This document shows, in pieces, positions 1 through 9,887 of a stretch of DNA of 64,000 nt. Numbering within the stretch: the stretch's first letter is position 1; every line of letters starts with the position of its first letter. The notes beneath the pieces were generated by a model. That model did not search any database and had not been told where the DNA came from. It worked only from the letters and a program-made list of their open reading frames with translations. The stretch is from positions 62,001-126,000 of the forward strand of contig CANKLE010000004.1 of assembly GCA_947483075.1 (NCBI GenBank). The letters are read 5' to 3'. The translations under genes were made by a program, and so were the position numbers. The stretch is from Flavobacteriaceae bacterium (GTDB lineage Bacteria > Bacteroidota > Bacteroidia > Flavobacteriales > Flavobacteriaceae).

Positions 1-204
1 AATCGTAATGATTTCCATGTTGTCGTGCGGATGGGTTCCAAAGCCCATACCCGGTGCAATCGTGTCGTCATTTAGCACGCGTAACATCCCAAATTGAACA
101 TTTTCAGGATTGAAATAATTGGCAAACGAAAAAGAAAAATTAGCCTTTAACCAACCGTGATCGGCGGTTCCGCGTTCATGGGATTTTCGTACTTGAATAG
201 TCAT
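1..204 (-). CDS. Pirin family protein (N-terminal part; gene runs off the left edge)
   Basis: Reverse-strand translation MTIQVRKSHERGTADHGWLKANFSFSFANYFNPENVQFGMLRVLNDDTIAPGMGFGTHPHDNMEIIT matches the pirin N-terminal pattern (HPHDNMEI). Confidence 0.88.
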   Translation of the reverse strand, partial: MTIQVRKSHERGTADHGWLKANFSFSFANYFNPENVQFGMLRVLNDDTIAPGMGFGTHPHDNMEIITI

Positions 205-449
205 GTCTGTGTGTTACTAATAAACAAAAAAATGCAGGTAAACTAACTGATTTTGGGGAGTGTAAATTTCGACATTATAAATGAGAATTGACTTATAATT
301 TTAGTAAAAGATAGAGATTGCGGGACTATTTAGCCCAGACCCTACCCCAAGCCCGGAGTAAATTTTAATATCGAATAATTTTACTTTCGCAGGCACATAC
401 TTTTGGAGTATTTTGTATGTTTATACCTCATAAACTAATGACGTACTTC

Positions 450-1343
450 ATGAAAAAACACACCTATATCGCTTGGTTTGCATTTGTTATTGTAAGCAGC
501 CTCTTTTTATTGTACGCCACATCAGTAGAAAACAAAAACAAAATCACCCGAGAGGGAACTCCCCAATTTTTTCCAGCCAAAATTGATTTTGCCGGCGAAG
601 AAACACCCTTAAACATTACGGATGTTCGCGAACGCTTGGACCGAGAATTGTTGGTGAATGCCAATCTAGACGCCACTACATTACTCATTATCAAAAGAGC
701 CAATCGCGTATTTCCGATCATCGAACCCATCTTGCAGCGCAAAGGCGTACCCGACGATTTCAAATTTTTGGCAGTAATCGAAAGTGGCTTGGTGCATGCG
801 GTATCAGCTGCAGGAGCTCGCGGAATTTGGCAATTCATGCCGCAAACTGCTCGCGAAAAAGGAATGGAAGTAACCGAGTCGGTCGATGAGCGTTACCATT
901 TAGAAAAAGCCACCGAAGCCGCCTGTGATTATTTGTTGCAGGCCAAAGCCAAATTTGGGTCGTGGACCTTGGCTGCAGCGGCCTACAATGGCGGCATGAG
1001 CGGCGTGAGCAAGCAAATCGAAAATCAACAAGTGAGCAACTACTATGATTTATTGCTCAATGACGAAACTTCGCGTTATGTATTTCGCATTTTGGCCTTG
1101 AAAGAAATCATGCAAAACCCAGTAAAATTCGGTTTTGAAATTTCCCCCGATGAACTATATCAAAACCTGCCTTCCAAGAAAATTGTGGTGGACAGTTCCA
1201 TCAGCAACTTGGCTCAATTTGCCAAAAGTCAAGGCATCAATTATAAAATTTTGAAATTGCACAATCCCTGGTTGCGCGACACCAAATTGACCAATCCTGG
1301 CAAGAAGAAATACGAGATTGAGATTCCGTTGGAGGGGTATTGA
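450..1343 (+). CDS. Lytic transglycosylase (SLT domain, MltD-like), membrane anchored
   Basis: ORF 417-1343; SLT motifs AVIESGL...AAGARGIWQFMPQTAREKG...AAAAYNGG; likely start at MKKHTYIAW. Confidence 0.85.
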   Translation: MKKHTYIAWFAFVIVSSLFLLYATSVENKNKITREGTPQFFPAKIDFAGEETPLNITDVRERLDRELLVNANLDATTLLIIKRANRVFPIIEPILQRKGVPDDFKFLAVIESGLVHAVSAAGARGIWQFMPQTAREKGMEVTESVDERYHLEKATEAACDYLLQAKAKFGSWTLAAAAYNGGMSGVSKQIENQQVSNYYDLLLNDETSRYVFRILALKEIMQNPVKFGFEISPDELYQNLPSKKIVVDSSISNLAQFAKSQGINYKILKLHNPWLRDTKLTNPGKKKYEIEIPLEGY

Positions 1344-1452
1344 TTTTAGCTATTTTGGATTGCTAAAAAAACTTTCGCAAACAACAGGATTACTTATCGC
1401 TTACTGTTGGAGAAGAAAGACAAAGAGAGGAGAGACGAAAAGACAACTTTCG

Positions 1453-1542
1453 ATTATGACTTTACCACTTTATGACTTTATGACTTTGCTTCGCCTGTTC
1501 GCTTCGCTCGGGTCGACTTTACGACTTTATGACTTTACGACT
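1453..1542. repeat. Octamer tandem repeat array (TTTAYGAC) split by a GC-rich spacer
   Basis: Read directly: tttaccac tttatgac tttatgac / tttgcttcgcctgttcgcttcgctcgggtcgac / tttacgac tttatgac tttacgac. Confidence 0.85.
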
Positions 1543-2852
1543 CAAACCCCTCTCACCGACCCATCTTCATCAATATAGCTCAACTGCAGCGTTTGAAGTT
1601 CATTGACCAATTCAGGATTCCAAGGTGCTTTCACTTTCACGTAGTTTTCAGTAAAGCCATACATATAACCGGCTTTGTTTTCGCCTTCAAACAACACCTT
1701 GCGGGTAGTGCCCAATTGGCTTTCATAAAAAGCACGGCGTTTCTTAACCGATAATCCGCGCAGCATTTTACTGCGTTTGGCCCGCACGGCAGAAGGCACT
1801 ACGCCATCCATAGCAGCGGCCTCGGTATTGTCGCGTTCCGAATAGGTAAACACATGCAAATACGAGATCGGTAATTCATTCAAGAAATGATAGGTTTCCA
1901 AAAACAACTCATCGGTTTCACCGGGAAAGCCCACAATCACATCTACGCCTATACAAGCATCGGGCATGTGTTGGCGAATGGCCGCCACCCGATCCACATA
2001 CACGTCACGCAAATAGCGGCGTTTCATTTTTTTCAAAATCACATCACTGCCCGATTGCAACGGAATGTGAAAATGCGGCACAAAGGTTTTGCTTTGCGCT
2101 ACAAACGCGATGGTTTCGTTGCGCAGCAAATTGGGCTCTATCGACGAAATGCGCAGGCGTTCAATCCCGGGCACTTCGTCAAGCGCTTGCACCAAATCCA
2201 AAAAGGTGTGTTCGTGTTTTTTGTTGCCAAATTCTCCTTTGCCGTAATCGCCAATGTTCACGCCAGTAAGCACAATTTCTTTGATTCCTTGGGCGGCAAT
2301 TTCGAAGGCATTTTGCAACACATTTTCTAAAGCATCGCTGCGGGAAATCCCTCGAGCCAAGGGAATCGTACAATACGTACATTTATAATCACAGCCGTCT
2401 TGCACTTTCAAGAAAGCGCGGGTGCGGTCGCCTATCGAGTAGCTTCCCACATAAAAATCGGCTTCTTCGATCTCGCAAGAATGCACTTCGCCTCGATCGT
2501 TTTTGGCTAAATTGTGTATGTAATCGGTAATTTTAAATTTCTCAGTGGCGCCCAACACCAAATCTACACCATCTACTGCCGCCAATTCTTCGGGTTTGAG
2601 TTGCGCATAACAGCCCACGGCCGCCACAAAGGCTTGGTTGTTTTTTTGCAAGGCTTTTTTCACCACCTGCTTAAACTGCTTGTCGGCATTGTCGGTCACC
2701 GAACAGGTATTAATCACATAGATATCGGCAGCTTCTTCAAAATCAACCCGATCAAAACCTTCGTCTTGAAACGAACGGGCAATGGTCGAGGTTTCCGAAA
2801 AATTCAGTTTACAACCTAAGGTATAAAAAGCTACTTTTTTTCTATCAGTCAT
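1542..2852 (-). CDS. mtaB: tRNA (N6-threonylcarbamoyladenosine(37)-C2)-methylthiotransferase MtaB
   Basis: MTDRKKVAFYTLGCKLNFSETSTIARSF...; radical-SAM CxxxCxxC (CDYKCTYCTIPLARG); start trimmed from ORF 1542-3026 to avoid overlap with the upstream gene. Confidence 0.9.
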   Translation of the reverse strand: MTDRKKVAFYTLGCKLNFSETSTIARSFQDEGFDRVDFEEAADIYVINTCSVTDNADKQFKQVVKKALQKNNQAFVAAVGCYAQLKPEELAAVDGVDLVLGATEKFKITDYIHNLAKNDRGEVHSCEIEEADFYVGSYSIGDRTRAFLKVQDGCDYKCTYCTIPLARGISRSDALENVLQNAFEIAAQGIKEIVLTGVNIGDYGKGEFGNKKHEHTFLDLVQALDEVPGIERLRISSIEPNLLRNETIAFVAQSKTFVPHFHIPLQSGSDVILKKMKRRYLRDVYVDRVAAIRQHMPDACIGVDVIVGFPGETDELFLETYHFLNELPISYLHVFTYSERDNTEAAAMDGVVPSAVRAKRSKMLRGLSVKKRRAFYESQLGTTRKVLFEGENKAGYMYGFTENYVKVKAPWNPELVNELQTLQLSYIDEDGSVRGV

Positions 2853-2958
2853 GTTTTGTTTATTTGGGCGAATCCCGTTGGGTCGGGCTATCCGCTCTAT
2901 CTGCGTTTGCACGCAGGATGCCGCTGCTATCCCTTTCGCAGCCTCAATAGCAACGGTA

Positions 2959-4134
2959 TTAGTCTTTACGCCACTTTTGCGTTTGCTCAAACACCGCTTC
3001 CAAAATACGCGATTCCACCTCATCAAATTCTACCGAACGGCGAGACATCGCAATGCGGGCAGTTTCAAAGGCTTTTTTGGTAAGGTAAGTGGTAAAACCT
3101 TGCGCACCGCCCCAAGTAAAACTGGGTACAAAATTGCGCGGAAATCCACTACCAAAAATATTGGCACTCACCCCAACCACGGTGCCGGTATTAAACATGG
3201 TATTGATCGCACATTTGCTGTGATCCCCCATGATTAAACCACAAAATTGCAGACCTGTTTTGGCAAATCCTTCTTTTTCGTAGCTCCACAATTTTACTTC
3301 TTCGTAATTGTTTTTCAAGTTGGAGTTGTTGCTGTCGGCGCCTAGGTTACACCATTCGCCCAAAACTGCATTGCCCAAAAAGCCATCGTGGCCTTTGTTT
3401 GAATAGGCAAATAGCACCACGTTATTGAGCTCTCCTCCCACGCGACAGTGCGGCCCTACTGTAGTAGCTCCGTATATTTTAGTAGCCAGTTTCACCACGG
3501 CGTGATCACACAACGCAAAAGGCCCACGAATCACAGAACCTTCCATGATTTCGGTATCCTTGCCTATATAAATTGGGCCAGTAGACGCATTTAAAGTGAC
3601 AAATTCGAGTTGTGCTCCTTCTTCTATAAATATATGATCGGGGGCAATTACATTCACACTTTTAGGAATCGGTTGCGAGCTGCGGTCTTCGGTAAGGAAG
3701 GCAAAATCGGCACGCAAGGCCGCATCATTTTTGGCAAAAATGTCCCAAGGATGGGCTATTTGTATGCATTCTCCTGTAAAGTCAGTGATTGCATAGGTAT
3801 CAAAATCTACGGTTTCTTGCGATTCTTGGGTATAAAAAGCAACCACATTTTCTCCATGAAACACCGCCTCATTGGGCCCTAAGTCTTGAATTAACTCTAC
3901 CAATTCAGCCGTAGGCAAATAGGATGCATTAATCATCACATTTTGTTCCATCTCGACCATCGGAAATTTCTCGGACAAATAGTCTTCGGTCAAGGAGGTC
4001 GTGGTGGTCCCTAAATACTTTTCCCATTTTTCGCGGATGGTTAAAATTCCCACACGGATATCGGCAACGGGTCGCGTAAACGTGAGTGGCAATAAAGCTG
4101 TTCGGACGGGGCCGTCAAAAAGAATATAATTCAT
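2959..4134 (-). CDS. GlmU-like sugar nucleotidyltransferase/left-handed beta-helix protein
   Basis: MNYILFDGPVRTALLPLTFTRPVADIRVGILTIREKWEKYLG...; hexapeptide-like C-terminal half; typical Bacteroidetes GlmU-family protein. Confidence 0.82.
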   Translation of the reverse strand: MNYILFDGPVRTALLPLTFTRPVADIRVGILTIREKWEKYLGTTTTSLTEDYLSEKFPMVEMEQNVMINASYLPTAELVELIQDLGPNEAVFHGENVVAFYTQESQETVDFDTYAITDFTGECIQIAHPWDIFAKNDAALRADFAFLTEDRSSQPIPKSVNVIAPDHIFIEEGAQLEFVTLNASTGPIYIGKDTEIMEGSVIRGPFALCDHAVVKLATKIYGATTVGPHCRVGGELNNVVLFAYSNKGHDGFLGNAVLGEWCNLGADSNNSNLKNNYEEVKLWSYEKEGFAKTGLQFCGLIMGDHSKCAINTMFNTGTVVGVSANIFGSGFPRNFVPSFTWGGAQGFTTYLTKKAFETARIAMSRRSVEFDEVESRILEAVFEQTQKWRKD

Positions 4135-4190
4135 GGAAGACGTTCTTGGTTAACTGGGCCAAAGTTACCAATTTATCGCGCAAATAAAAA

Positions 4191-4217
4191 TAAAAAGCCT
4201 CCCGGTTGGGAGGCTTG
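4191..4217 (-). terminator. Rho-independent terminator downstream of rpmE2
   Basis: aagcctcccggttgggaggctt hairpin with U-tract on the minus strand. Confidence 0.8.
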
Positions 4218-4240
4218 GTATATTTTGAACACAATAAAAT

Positions 4241-4492
4241 CTATTTGATGTGTTTGGCGTATTTGGTTTTAAATTTATCAATACGTCCTGCTGTATCGAT
4301 CAATTTAGATTTACCAGTGTAAAAAGGGTGAGAAGTTCTAGAAATCTCCATTTTCACTACCGGGTATTCTACGCCGTCGTGCATAATGGTTTCTTTGGTA
4401 TCTGCAGTTGATTTAGTGATGAACACATCTTCGTTTGACATGTCTTTGAAAGCAACTAATCTGTAGTTCTCTGGGTGAATTCCTTTTTTCAT
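4241..4492 (-). CDS. rpmE2: 50S ribosomal protein L31 type B
   Basis: [36 protein letters not shown]...[28 protein letters not shown]. Confidence 0.95.
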   Translation of the reverse strand: MKKGIHPENYRLVAFKDMSNEDVFITKSTADTKETIMHDGVEYPVVKMEISRTSHPFYTGKSKLIDTAGRIDKFKTKYAKHIK

Positions 4493-4596
4493 GGTATGTT
4501 TTTTTTCTAATTGAATTATAAGTTGTTTTGAAGCTTTTATTGCAAAAGGTATAAACTCCTTATAACTTTTTATTTTCTACTATTATTTTGAGTGCG

Positions 4597-4604
4597 CAAA
4601 TTTA
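4597..4604 (-). promoter_or_regulatory. Bacteroidetes-type -7 element (TAAATTTG) for rpmE2
   Basis: CAAATTTA on + strand = TAAATTTG on -; about 100 nt upstream of the rpmE2 start. Confidence 0.45.
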
Positions 4605-4729
4605 CACTTATTTTTCAAAAAACAAATCGAATCACGCTTTTTTTACTTGGCAGCCCAAAATCAAAAATGTTACGGCATTCGAGTGGGTTTTACTATATTT
4701 GTGGCTCATTTTTAAATTGATCGTTCAGC

Positions 4730-5257
4730 ATGGATACACAAAAGAAAATCGCCCTAAACATGGGACTATTCCTGGGCTTAGCGCTCACTTTACTCATTAC
4801 GATGATTTATGTGATCGACCTTAGTTTATTTACCAAATCTTGGATTGGCATACTAAATATGGTATTAATCACTCTTTTTGGAATAATTGCGGCTACGAAT
4901 TACAAAAAAACTTTGGGCGGATTCATCTCGTTTAAATCTGCATTTACTAGCTTTTTTATAGCTGTTGTTGTTGGTTTTTTTATTTCGACCTTGTTTAACA
5001 TCCTGCTTTTTAATCTAATTGATACAGAAGCCAAAGCTATAATCACCGAAAACGTAATTAAATACACGGTAGAAATGATGCAAAAATTTGGCGCCAAAGC
5101 AGCCGACATAAATACGGTAGTCCAAGAAATGCAGAATTCCGATTCCTTTGGGGTGCTTGGACAACTCAAAGGCTTCTTTTTTAACATAATTGTTTATTGC
5201 ATCATTGGCTTAATTGCCTCGCTGGTCATTAAAAGAGAACCGCCACAAAGTCTATAA
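4730..5257 (+). CDS. DUF4199 domain-containing membrane protein
   Basis: Multi-pass hydrophobic protein with DUF4199-like layout (GGFISFKSAF...; C-terminal TM); TATATTTG -7 element at 4694-4701. Confidence 0.75.
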   Translation: MDTQKKIALNMGLFLGLALTLLITMIYVIDLSLFTKSWIGILNMVLITLFGIIAATNYKKTLGGFISFKSAFTSFFIAVVVGFFISTLFNILLFNLIDTEAKAIITENVIKYTVEMMQKFGAKAADINTVVQEMQNSDSFGVLGQLKGFFFNIIVYCIIGLIASLVIKREPPQSL

Positions 5258-5260
5258 GCA

Positions 5261-6211
5261 ATGAACTTATCCCTCGTTATTCCTTTACTCAACGAACAAG
5301 AATCCCTGCGCGAATTGCACGATTGGATTGTTCAGGTTATGAACACCCACGGCTATTCGTATGAGGTTTTGTTTATTGACGACGGCAGCACCGACAATTC
5401 CTGGCAAATTATCAGCGAGTTGGCTGCTGCAAACCAGAATGTAAAAGGAATTCAGTTTCAAAAAAATTACGGCAAATCGCAGGCCTTGCACGCCGGTTTT
5501 GCCAAAGCTCAAGGCGAGGTAATTATTACCATGGATGCCGACTTGCAAGACAGCCCCGATGAAATTCCGGGATTGTATGAACTCATTACCCAACAACACT
5601 TTGATTTGGTTTCGGGTTGGAAAAAGAAACGCTACGATTCGGTGGTGAGCAAGAATTTACCTTCTAAATTGTTCAATTGGGCGGCCCGTAAAACCTCGGG
5701 GGTGCAACTCAACGATTTCAATTGTGGACTCAAAGCCTATAAAAAAGTAGTAATCAAAAACATCGAAGTCTCGGGCGAAATGCACCGCTACATTCCGGTT
5801 TTGGCCAAAAATGCCGGCTTTTCAAAAATTGGCGAAAAAGTAGTAAAACACCAAGCGCGCAAATACGGCGAAACCAAATTTGGCATGGAACGTTTCATTA
5901 ACGGCTTCTTGGATTTAATCACCATTTGGTTTTTGTCCCGCTTTGGCAAACGCCCCATGCACTTGTTTGGGGCCCTGGGCGTAATCATGTTTTTGATTGG
6001 TTTTGTTTCGACAGGCACAATCATAACCGTAAAACTCATCAAACTCTATGCGGGCTTACCCACCATTTTAGTAACCAACAACCCTTTATTTTATATTGCA
6101 TTAACTACGATGATTATAGGAACACAATTGTTTTTGGCCGGATTTTTGGGCGAAATCATTTTGCGTTCCAAAAACAACGACGACCGCTATAAAATTGCTA
6201 AAGAACTCTAA
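5261..6211 (+). CDS. Glycosyltransferase family 2 (dolichyl/polyprenyl-phosphate sugar synthase-like)
   Basis: MNLSLVIPLLNEQESLRELHDWI...FIDDGSTDNSWQII...MDADLQDSPDEIP; two C-terminal TM segments. Confidence 0.9.
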   Translation: MNLSLVIPLLNEQESLRELHDWIVQVMNTHGYSYEVLFIDDGSTDNSWQIISELAAANQNVKGIQFQKNYGKSQALHAGFAKAQGEVIITMDADLQDSPDEIPGLYELITQQHFDLVSGWKKKRYDSVVSKNLPSKLFNWAARKTSGVQLNDFNCGLKAYKKVVIKNIEVSGEMHRYIPVLAKNAGFSKIGEKVVKHQARKYGETKFGMERFINGFLDLITIWFLSRFGKRPMHLFGALGVIMFLIGFVSTGTIITVKLIKLYAGLPTILVTNNPLFYIALTTMIIGTQLFLAGFLGEIILRSKNNDDRYKIAKEL

Positions 6212-6232
6212 AAGTAACATATACTGCTCCCC

Positions 6233-6300
6233 TAGCCCGGATTGCAACGGCAGCTTCCGTTTTTTTTTAAACGGAACTACAGTGGAAAGCCGGAAAACGC
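6233..6300. ncRNA. Candidate structured RNA element (central 8-bp hairpin plus outer CCGG pairing)
   Basis: tagCCCGGattgcaacggcagcTTCCGTTTttttttAAACGGAActacagtggaaagCCGGa in the intergenic region 6212-6325. Confidence 0.5.
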
Positions 6301-6325
6301 TTCAAAAAAATAAAATCATTTCCCC

Positions 6326-8053
6326 ATGAATGTACCTTCTCAAATTTCTGCCGCTGTAAACGAATGGCTTAGCCCGGTTTTTGATGCCGATACGCAGGCG
6401 CACATTCGCGAAATGGCAGCAAGCAATGCAAAAGAACTGGAAGAAAGTTTTTATAAAAATCTTGAATTCGGAACCGGTGGCATGCGCGGGGTGATGGGCG
6501 TAGGAACCAACCGAATTAACAAATATACCTTAGGCAAAAACACCCAAGGCCTTTCTAATTATTTGCAGCAATCGTTTCCGGGCGAAAACCTAAAAGTCGT
6601 GATTGCCTTTGACTGCCGTCACAATAGCCAAAGCTTGGCCAAAGTGGTCGCCGATGTGTTTTCGGCCAACGGAATTCAGGTGTATTTATTCTCTGATTTG
6701 CGTCCTACTCCCGAACTGAGTTTTGCACTAAAACACTTGAAATGTCAGGCGGGAATTGTACTCACGGCCTCACACAATCCGCCCGAATACAACGGCTACA
6801 AAGTGTATTGGCAAGACGGAGGACAACTGGTTCCGCCGCAAGACAAAGAAATCATTCAAGTGATTGAATCGTTGAATTATGCCGACATTCAATTTACAGC
6901 CAAAGAAAATCTCATTACCTATATCGATCAAGAAATTGACGAGGCCTTTATTGCGTCGTCTATTGCCCACGCTGGGTTTAATACCCCGCAAGCCTACAAA
7001 GATAACTTGCAAATTGTATTTACCTCTTTGCACGGCACCTCAATTACAGCCGTTCCGCAAACCTTGGCCCAAGCAGGCTATACGCAAGTACACATTGTGC
7101 CTGAACAAGCCGAACCCAATGGCGATTTCCCGACGGTGATTTCGCCCAATCCCGAAGAACCCGAAGCACTCACCCTGGCCTTGGCCCTGGCCGAGAAAAC
7201 TGGAGCCGATTTGGTGGTGGGTACCGATCCCGACTGCGACCGATTGGGTGTGGCAGTGCGCGATCTAAACGGACAACTGGTTTTGCTCAACGGAAACCAA
7301 ACCATGATCTTGATGACGGGGTTTTTGCTCGAGCAATGGAAAAAACAAGGCAAAATTTCGGGCAAACAATTTGTAGGTTCAACGATCGTTTCTACTCCCA
7401 TGATGTTGGAATTGGCCTCGGCCTATGGTGTGGAATGCAAAGTAGGCTTAACCGGATTTAAATGGATTGCCAAAATGATCAAAGATTTTCCCGAGTTGGA
7501 ATTTATTGGCGGTGGCGAAGAAAGCTTTGGATTTATGGTAGGCGATGCCGTGCGCGACAAAGATGCTGTAGCCGCCACTTTACTCATGTGCGAAGTAGCC
7601 GCCCAAGCCAAGGCGATTGGTAGTTCGGTTTACCGCGAACTGTTAAATTTATATGTAGACCACGGATTTTATAAAGAGCAATTGGTTTCCCTCACCAAAA
7701 AAGGGCGCGAGGGCTTGCAAGAAATTAACCAAATGATGATTGATCTGCGTGAAAACCCAATCAAAACCTTGAACGGTCAACGCGTGATCATGGTAGAAGA
7801 CTACAAAAACAGCACAGCAACCAATTTGTTGGACGGCAGCATTGAAGCCTTATCCATTCCAAAATCGGATGTGTTGATTTATTATACGGAAGACGGGGCC
7901 AAAATTGCGGCACGCCCCAGCGGAACCGAACCGAAGATTAAATTTTACGTGAGCGTGAATGCACCACTAGATCGCATGGAGGATGCGGCCAAAGTAGAAG
8001 CCGAATTGGATATAAAAATTAATACGATTTTAAAAGAACTAAGCATTATTTAA
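6326..8053 (+). CDS. Phospho-sugar mutase (phosphoglucomutase/phosphomannomutase family)
   Basis: FGTGGMRGVMGVGTNRIN; active-site TASHNPPEYNGYK; GTDPDCDRLG; ARPSGTEPKIKFY. Confidence 0.95.
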   Translation: MNVPSQISAAVNEWLSPVFDADTQAHIREMAASNAKELEESFYKNLEFGTGGMRGVMGVGTNRINKYTLGKNTQGLSNYLQQSFPGENLKVVIAFDCRHNSQSLAKVVADVFSANGIQVYLFSDLRPTPELSFALKHLKCQAGIVLTASHNPPEYNGYKVYWQDGGQLVPPQDKEIIQVIESLNYADIQFTAKENLITYIDQEIDEAFIASSIAHAGFNTPQAYKDNLQIVFTSLHGTSITAVPQTLAQAGYTQVHIVPEQAEPNGDFPTVISPNPEEPEALTLALALAEKTGADLVVGTDPDCDRLGVAVRDLNGQLVLLNGNQTMILMTGFLLEQWKKQGKISGKQFVGSTIVSTPMMLELASAYGVECKVGLTGFKWIAKMIKDFPELEFIGGGEESFGFMVGDAVRDKDAVAATLLMCEVAAQAKAIGSSVYRELLNLYVDHGFYKEQLVSLTKKGREGLQEINQMMIDLRENPIKTLNGQRVIMVEDYKNSTATNLLDGSIEALSIPKSDVLIYYTEDGAKIAARPSGTEPKIKFYVSVNAPLDRMEDAAKVEAELDIKINTILKELSII

Positions 8054-9882
8054 TGACAAATTTCAAAAAAATACTCCCTTATTTACTACCCTATAAAAAG
8101 TATGCCTACCTGAATATCTTTTTTAATATTCTATTTGCGCTTTTTAGCACCCTTTCGTTCGTGGCCTTGATTCCGATGATGCAAGTATTGTTTGATCAAA
8201 CCAAACGCAATACGATCGAACCGGTTTTTCAAGGGATGGGTTCGGCCAAACAATTTTTGGAAGACTACCTGAGTTATTTTATCACCACGACTACCGATAC
8301 CTTCGGGGTGGGTTATACCCTATCGATTATGGTAGCGGTTATCATTAGCATCTTTTTACTGAAAAACTTGAGCGATTACTTTGCTTTGTTTTTCATCACC
8401 TTTTTGCGCAACGGTGTGCTCAAAGACCTGCGCAATGCGATGTATACCAAAACCATCGAGTTGCCCATTTCGTATTATTCAGAAAAACGCAAAGGCGATA
8501 CCATTTCTAGAATTTCGAATGATGTCAACGAGGTACAATCGTCGTTTTTGTCGCTCTTGGAACTCATTGTCAAAGAGCCGCTAACGATAGTCTTTACCAT
8601 TGTGACCATGTTTAGCATCAGTGCCAAACTCACGATTTTCGTCTTTATTTTTATTCCGGTTTCAGGTTATATTATTTCGTTGATTGGCAAACAACTCAAA
8701 AAACAATCTACCAAAGCCCAGCAAGAACAGGGGTTGTTTTTATCGACCATCGAAGAAACCTTGGGCGGATTGAAAGTGGTGAAAGGCTACAACAGCGAAT
8801 CCTATTTCACCAAAAAATTCCAAGCTTCTACCCAACGATTTTTTCAGTTATCCAATTCGATTGGCAACCGTCAAAACTTGGCTTCGCCGGTGAGTGAATT
8901 TATGGGCATTATGGTCATTGCCATTTTATTGTGGTACGGTGGACACATGGTCTTGATCGAAAAAACCCTGAACGGAGCAGCTTTTATTGCCTATATGGGA
9001 TTGGCCTACAACATTTTGACGCCAGCCAAATCGATTTCTAAAGCGTCCTATAACATCAAAAAAGGAACCGCTGCCGCCGAGCGCATCTTGGAGATTTTAG
9101 AACAAGACAACCCCATACAAGATGGTCCAACTGCGATTGAAAAGCACAGTTTTGACCAACAAATCGAATTGAAAGATGTCTCGTTTAGCTACGATTCAGA
9201 ACCCGTTTTGAAACAATTTAACCTCTGCATCCCCAAAGGAAAAACAGTGGCTTTGGTTGGGCAATCGGGCAGCGGAAAAAGTACCATTGCCAATTTATTG
9301 ACCCGTTTTTATGACATCAACCAAGGAACAATAAGCATAGACGGAATCCCTATCAAAGACTTGCAATTGCAATCCTTGCGCGGGTTAATGGGCTTAGTAA
9401 CCCAAGACAGCATTTTATTTAACGATACTATCAAAGAAAACATCTCCTTAGGCAAACTCGACGCCACCGACGACGAAATTATTGAAGCACTCAAAATTGC
9501 CAACGCCTACGAATTTGTGAAAGATTTGCCTTTAGGCATTTACACCAACATTGGCGACAGCGGGAATAAATTATCGGGTGGACAAAAGCAACGTTTGAGT
9601 ATTGCGCGCGCGGTCTTGAAAAACCCACCCATCATGATTTTGGATGAGGCTACATCGGCACTCGATACCGAAAGCGAAAAATTGGTTCAAGTGGCTTTAG
9701 AAAACATGATGCAAAATCGAACTTCTGTGGTGATTGCGCACCGCTTGTCCACCATTCAAAAAGCCGATTTGATTGTGGTGATGCACAAAGGAGAAATAGT
9801 AGAACAAGGCACGCATGATCAATTGATGCAGGCCAACGGCACCTACTACAAATTGGTAAATATGCAATCGTTTGAAGGGTAA
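8053..9882 (+). CDS. ABC transporter ATP-binding/permease protein (MsbA-like)
   Basis: TM domain followed by Walker A GQSGSGKSTIANLL, signature LSGGQKQR, Walker B IMILDEATSALD. Confidence 0.93.
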   Translation: MTNFKKILPYLLPYKKYAYLNIFFNILFALFSTLSFVALIPMMQVLFDQTKRNTIEPVFQGMGSAKQFLEDYLSYFITTTTDTFGVGYTLSIMVAVIISIFLLKNLSDYFALFFITFLRNGVLKDLRNAMYTKTIELPISYYSEKRKGDTISRISNDVNEVQSSFLSLLELIVKEPLTIVFTIVTMFSISAKLTIFVFIFIPVSGYIISLIGKQLKKQSTKAQQEQGLFLSTIEETLGGLKVVKGYNSESYFTKKFQASTQRFFQLSNSIGNRQNLASPVSEFMGIMVIAILLWYGGHMVLIEKTLNGAAFIAYMGLAYNILTPAKSISKASYNIKKGTAAAERILEILEQDNPIQDGPTAIEKHSFDQQIELKDVSFSYDSEPVLKQFNLCIPKGKTVALVGQSGSGKSTIANLLTRFYDINQGTISIDGIPIKDLQLQSLRGLMGLVTQDSILFNDTIKENISLGKLDATDDEIIEALKIANAYEFVKDLPLGIYTNIGDSGNKLSGGQKQRLSIARAVLKNPPIMILDEATSALDTESEKLVQVALENMMQNRTSVVIAHRLSTIQKADLIVVMHKGEIVEQGTHDQLMQANGTYYKLVNMQSFEG

Positions 9883-9887
9883 ATTCC

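Noticed and set aside
464-838. 124-aa antisense ORF within the lytic transglycosylase gene
   Set aside because: Fully antisense to a well-supported gene; no recognisable domain; typical shadow ORF
1318-1578. 86-aa ORF over the octamer repeat
   Set aside because: Composed of repeat-encoded LYDFMTL-type peptide and overlaps the ends of two real genes
2853-3026. N-terminal extension of the mtaB ORF
   Set aside because: Would overlap the upstream GlmU-like gene by ~70 bp; the conserved MtaB start MTDRKKVAFYTLGCK is at 2852
1887-3237. Several + strand ORFs (147, 101, 128, 75 aa) opposite mtaB and the GlmU-like gene
   Set aside because: Antisense shadows of conserved genes without own motifs
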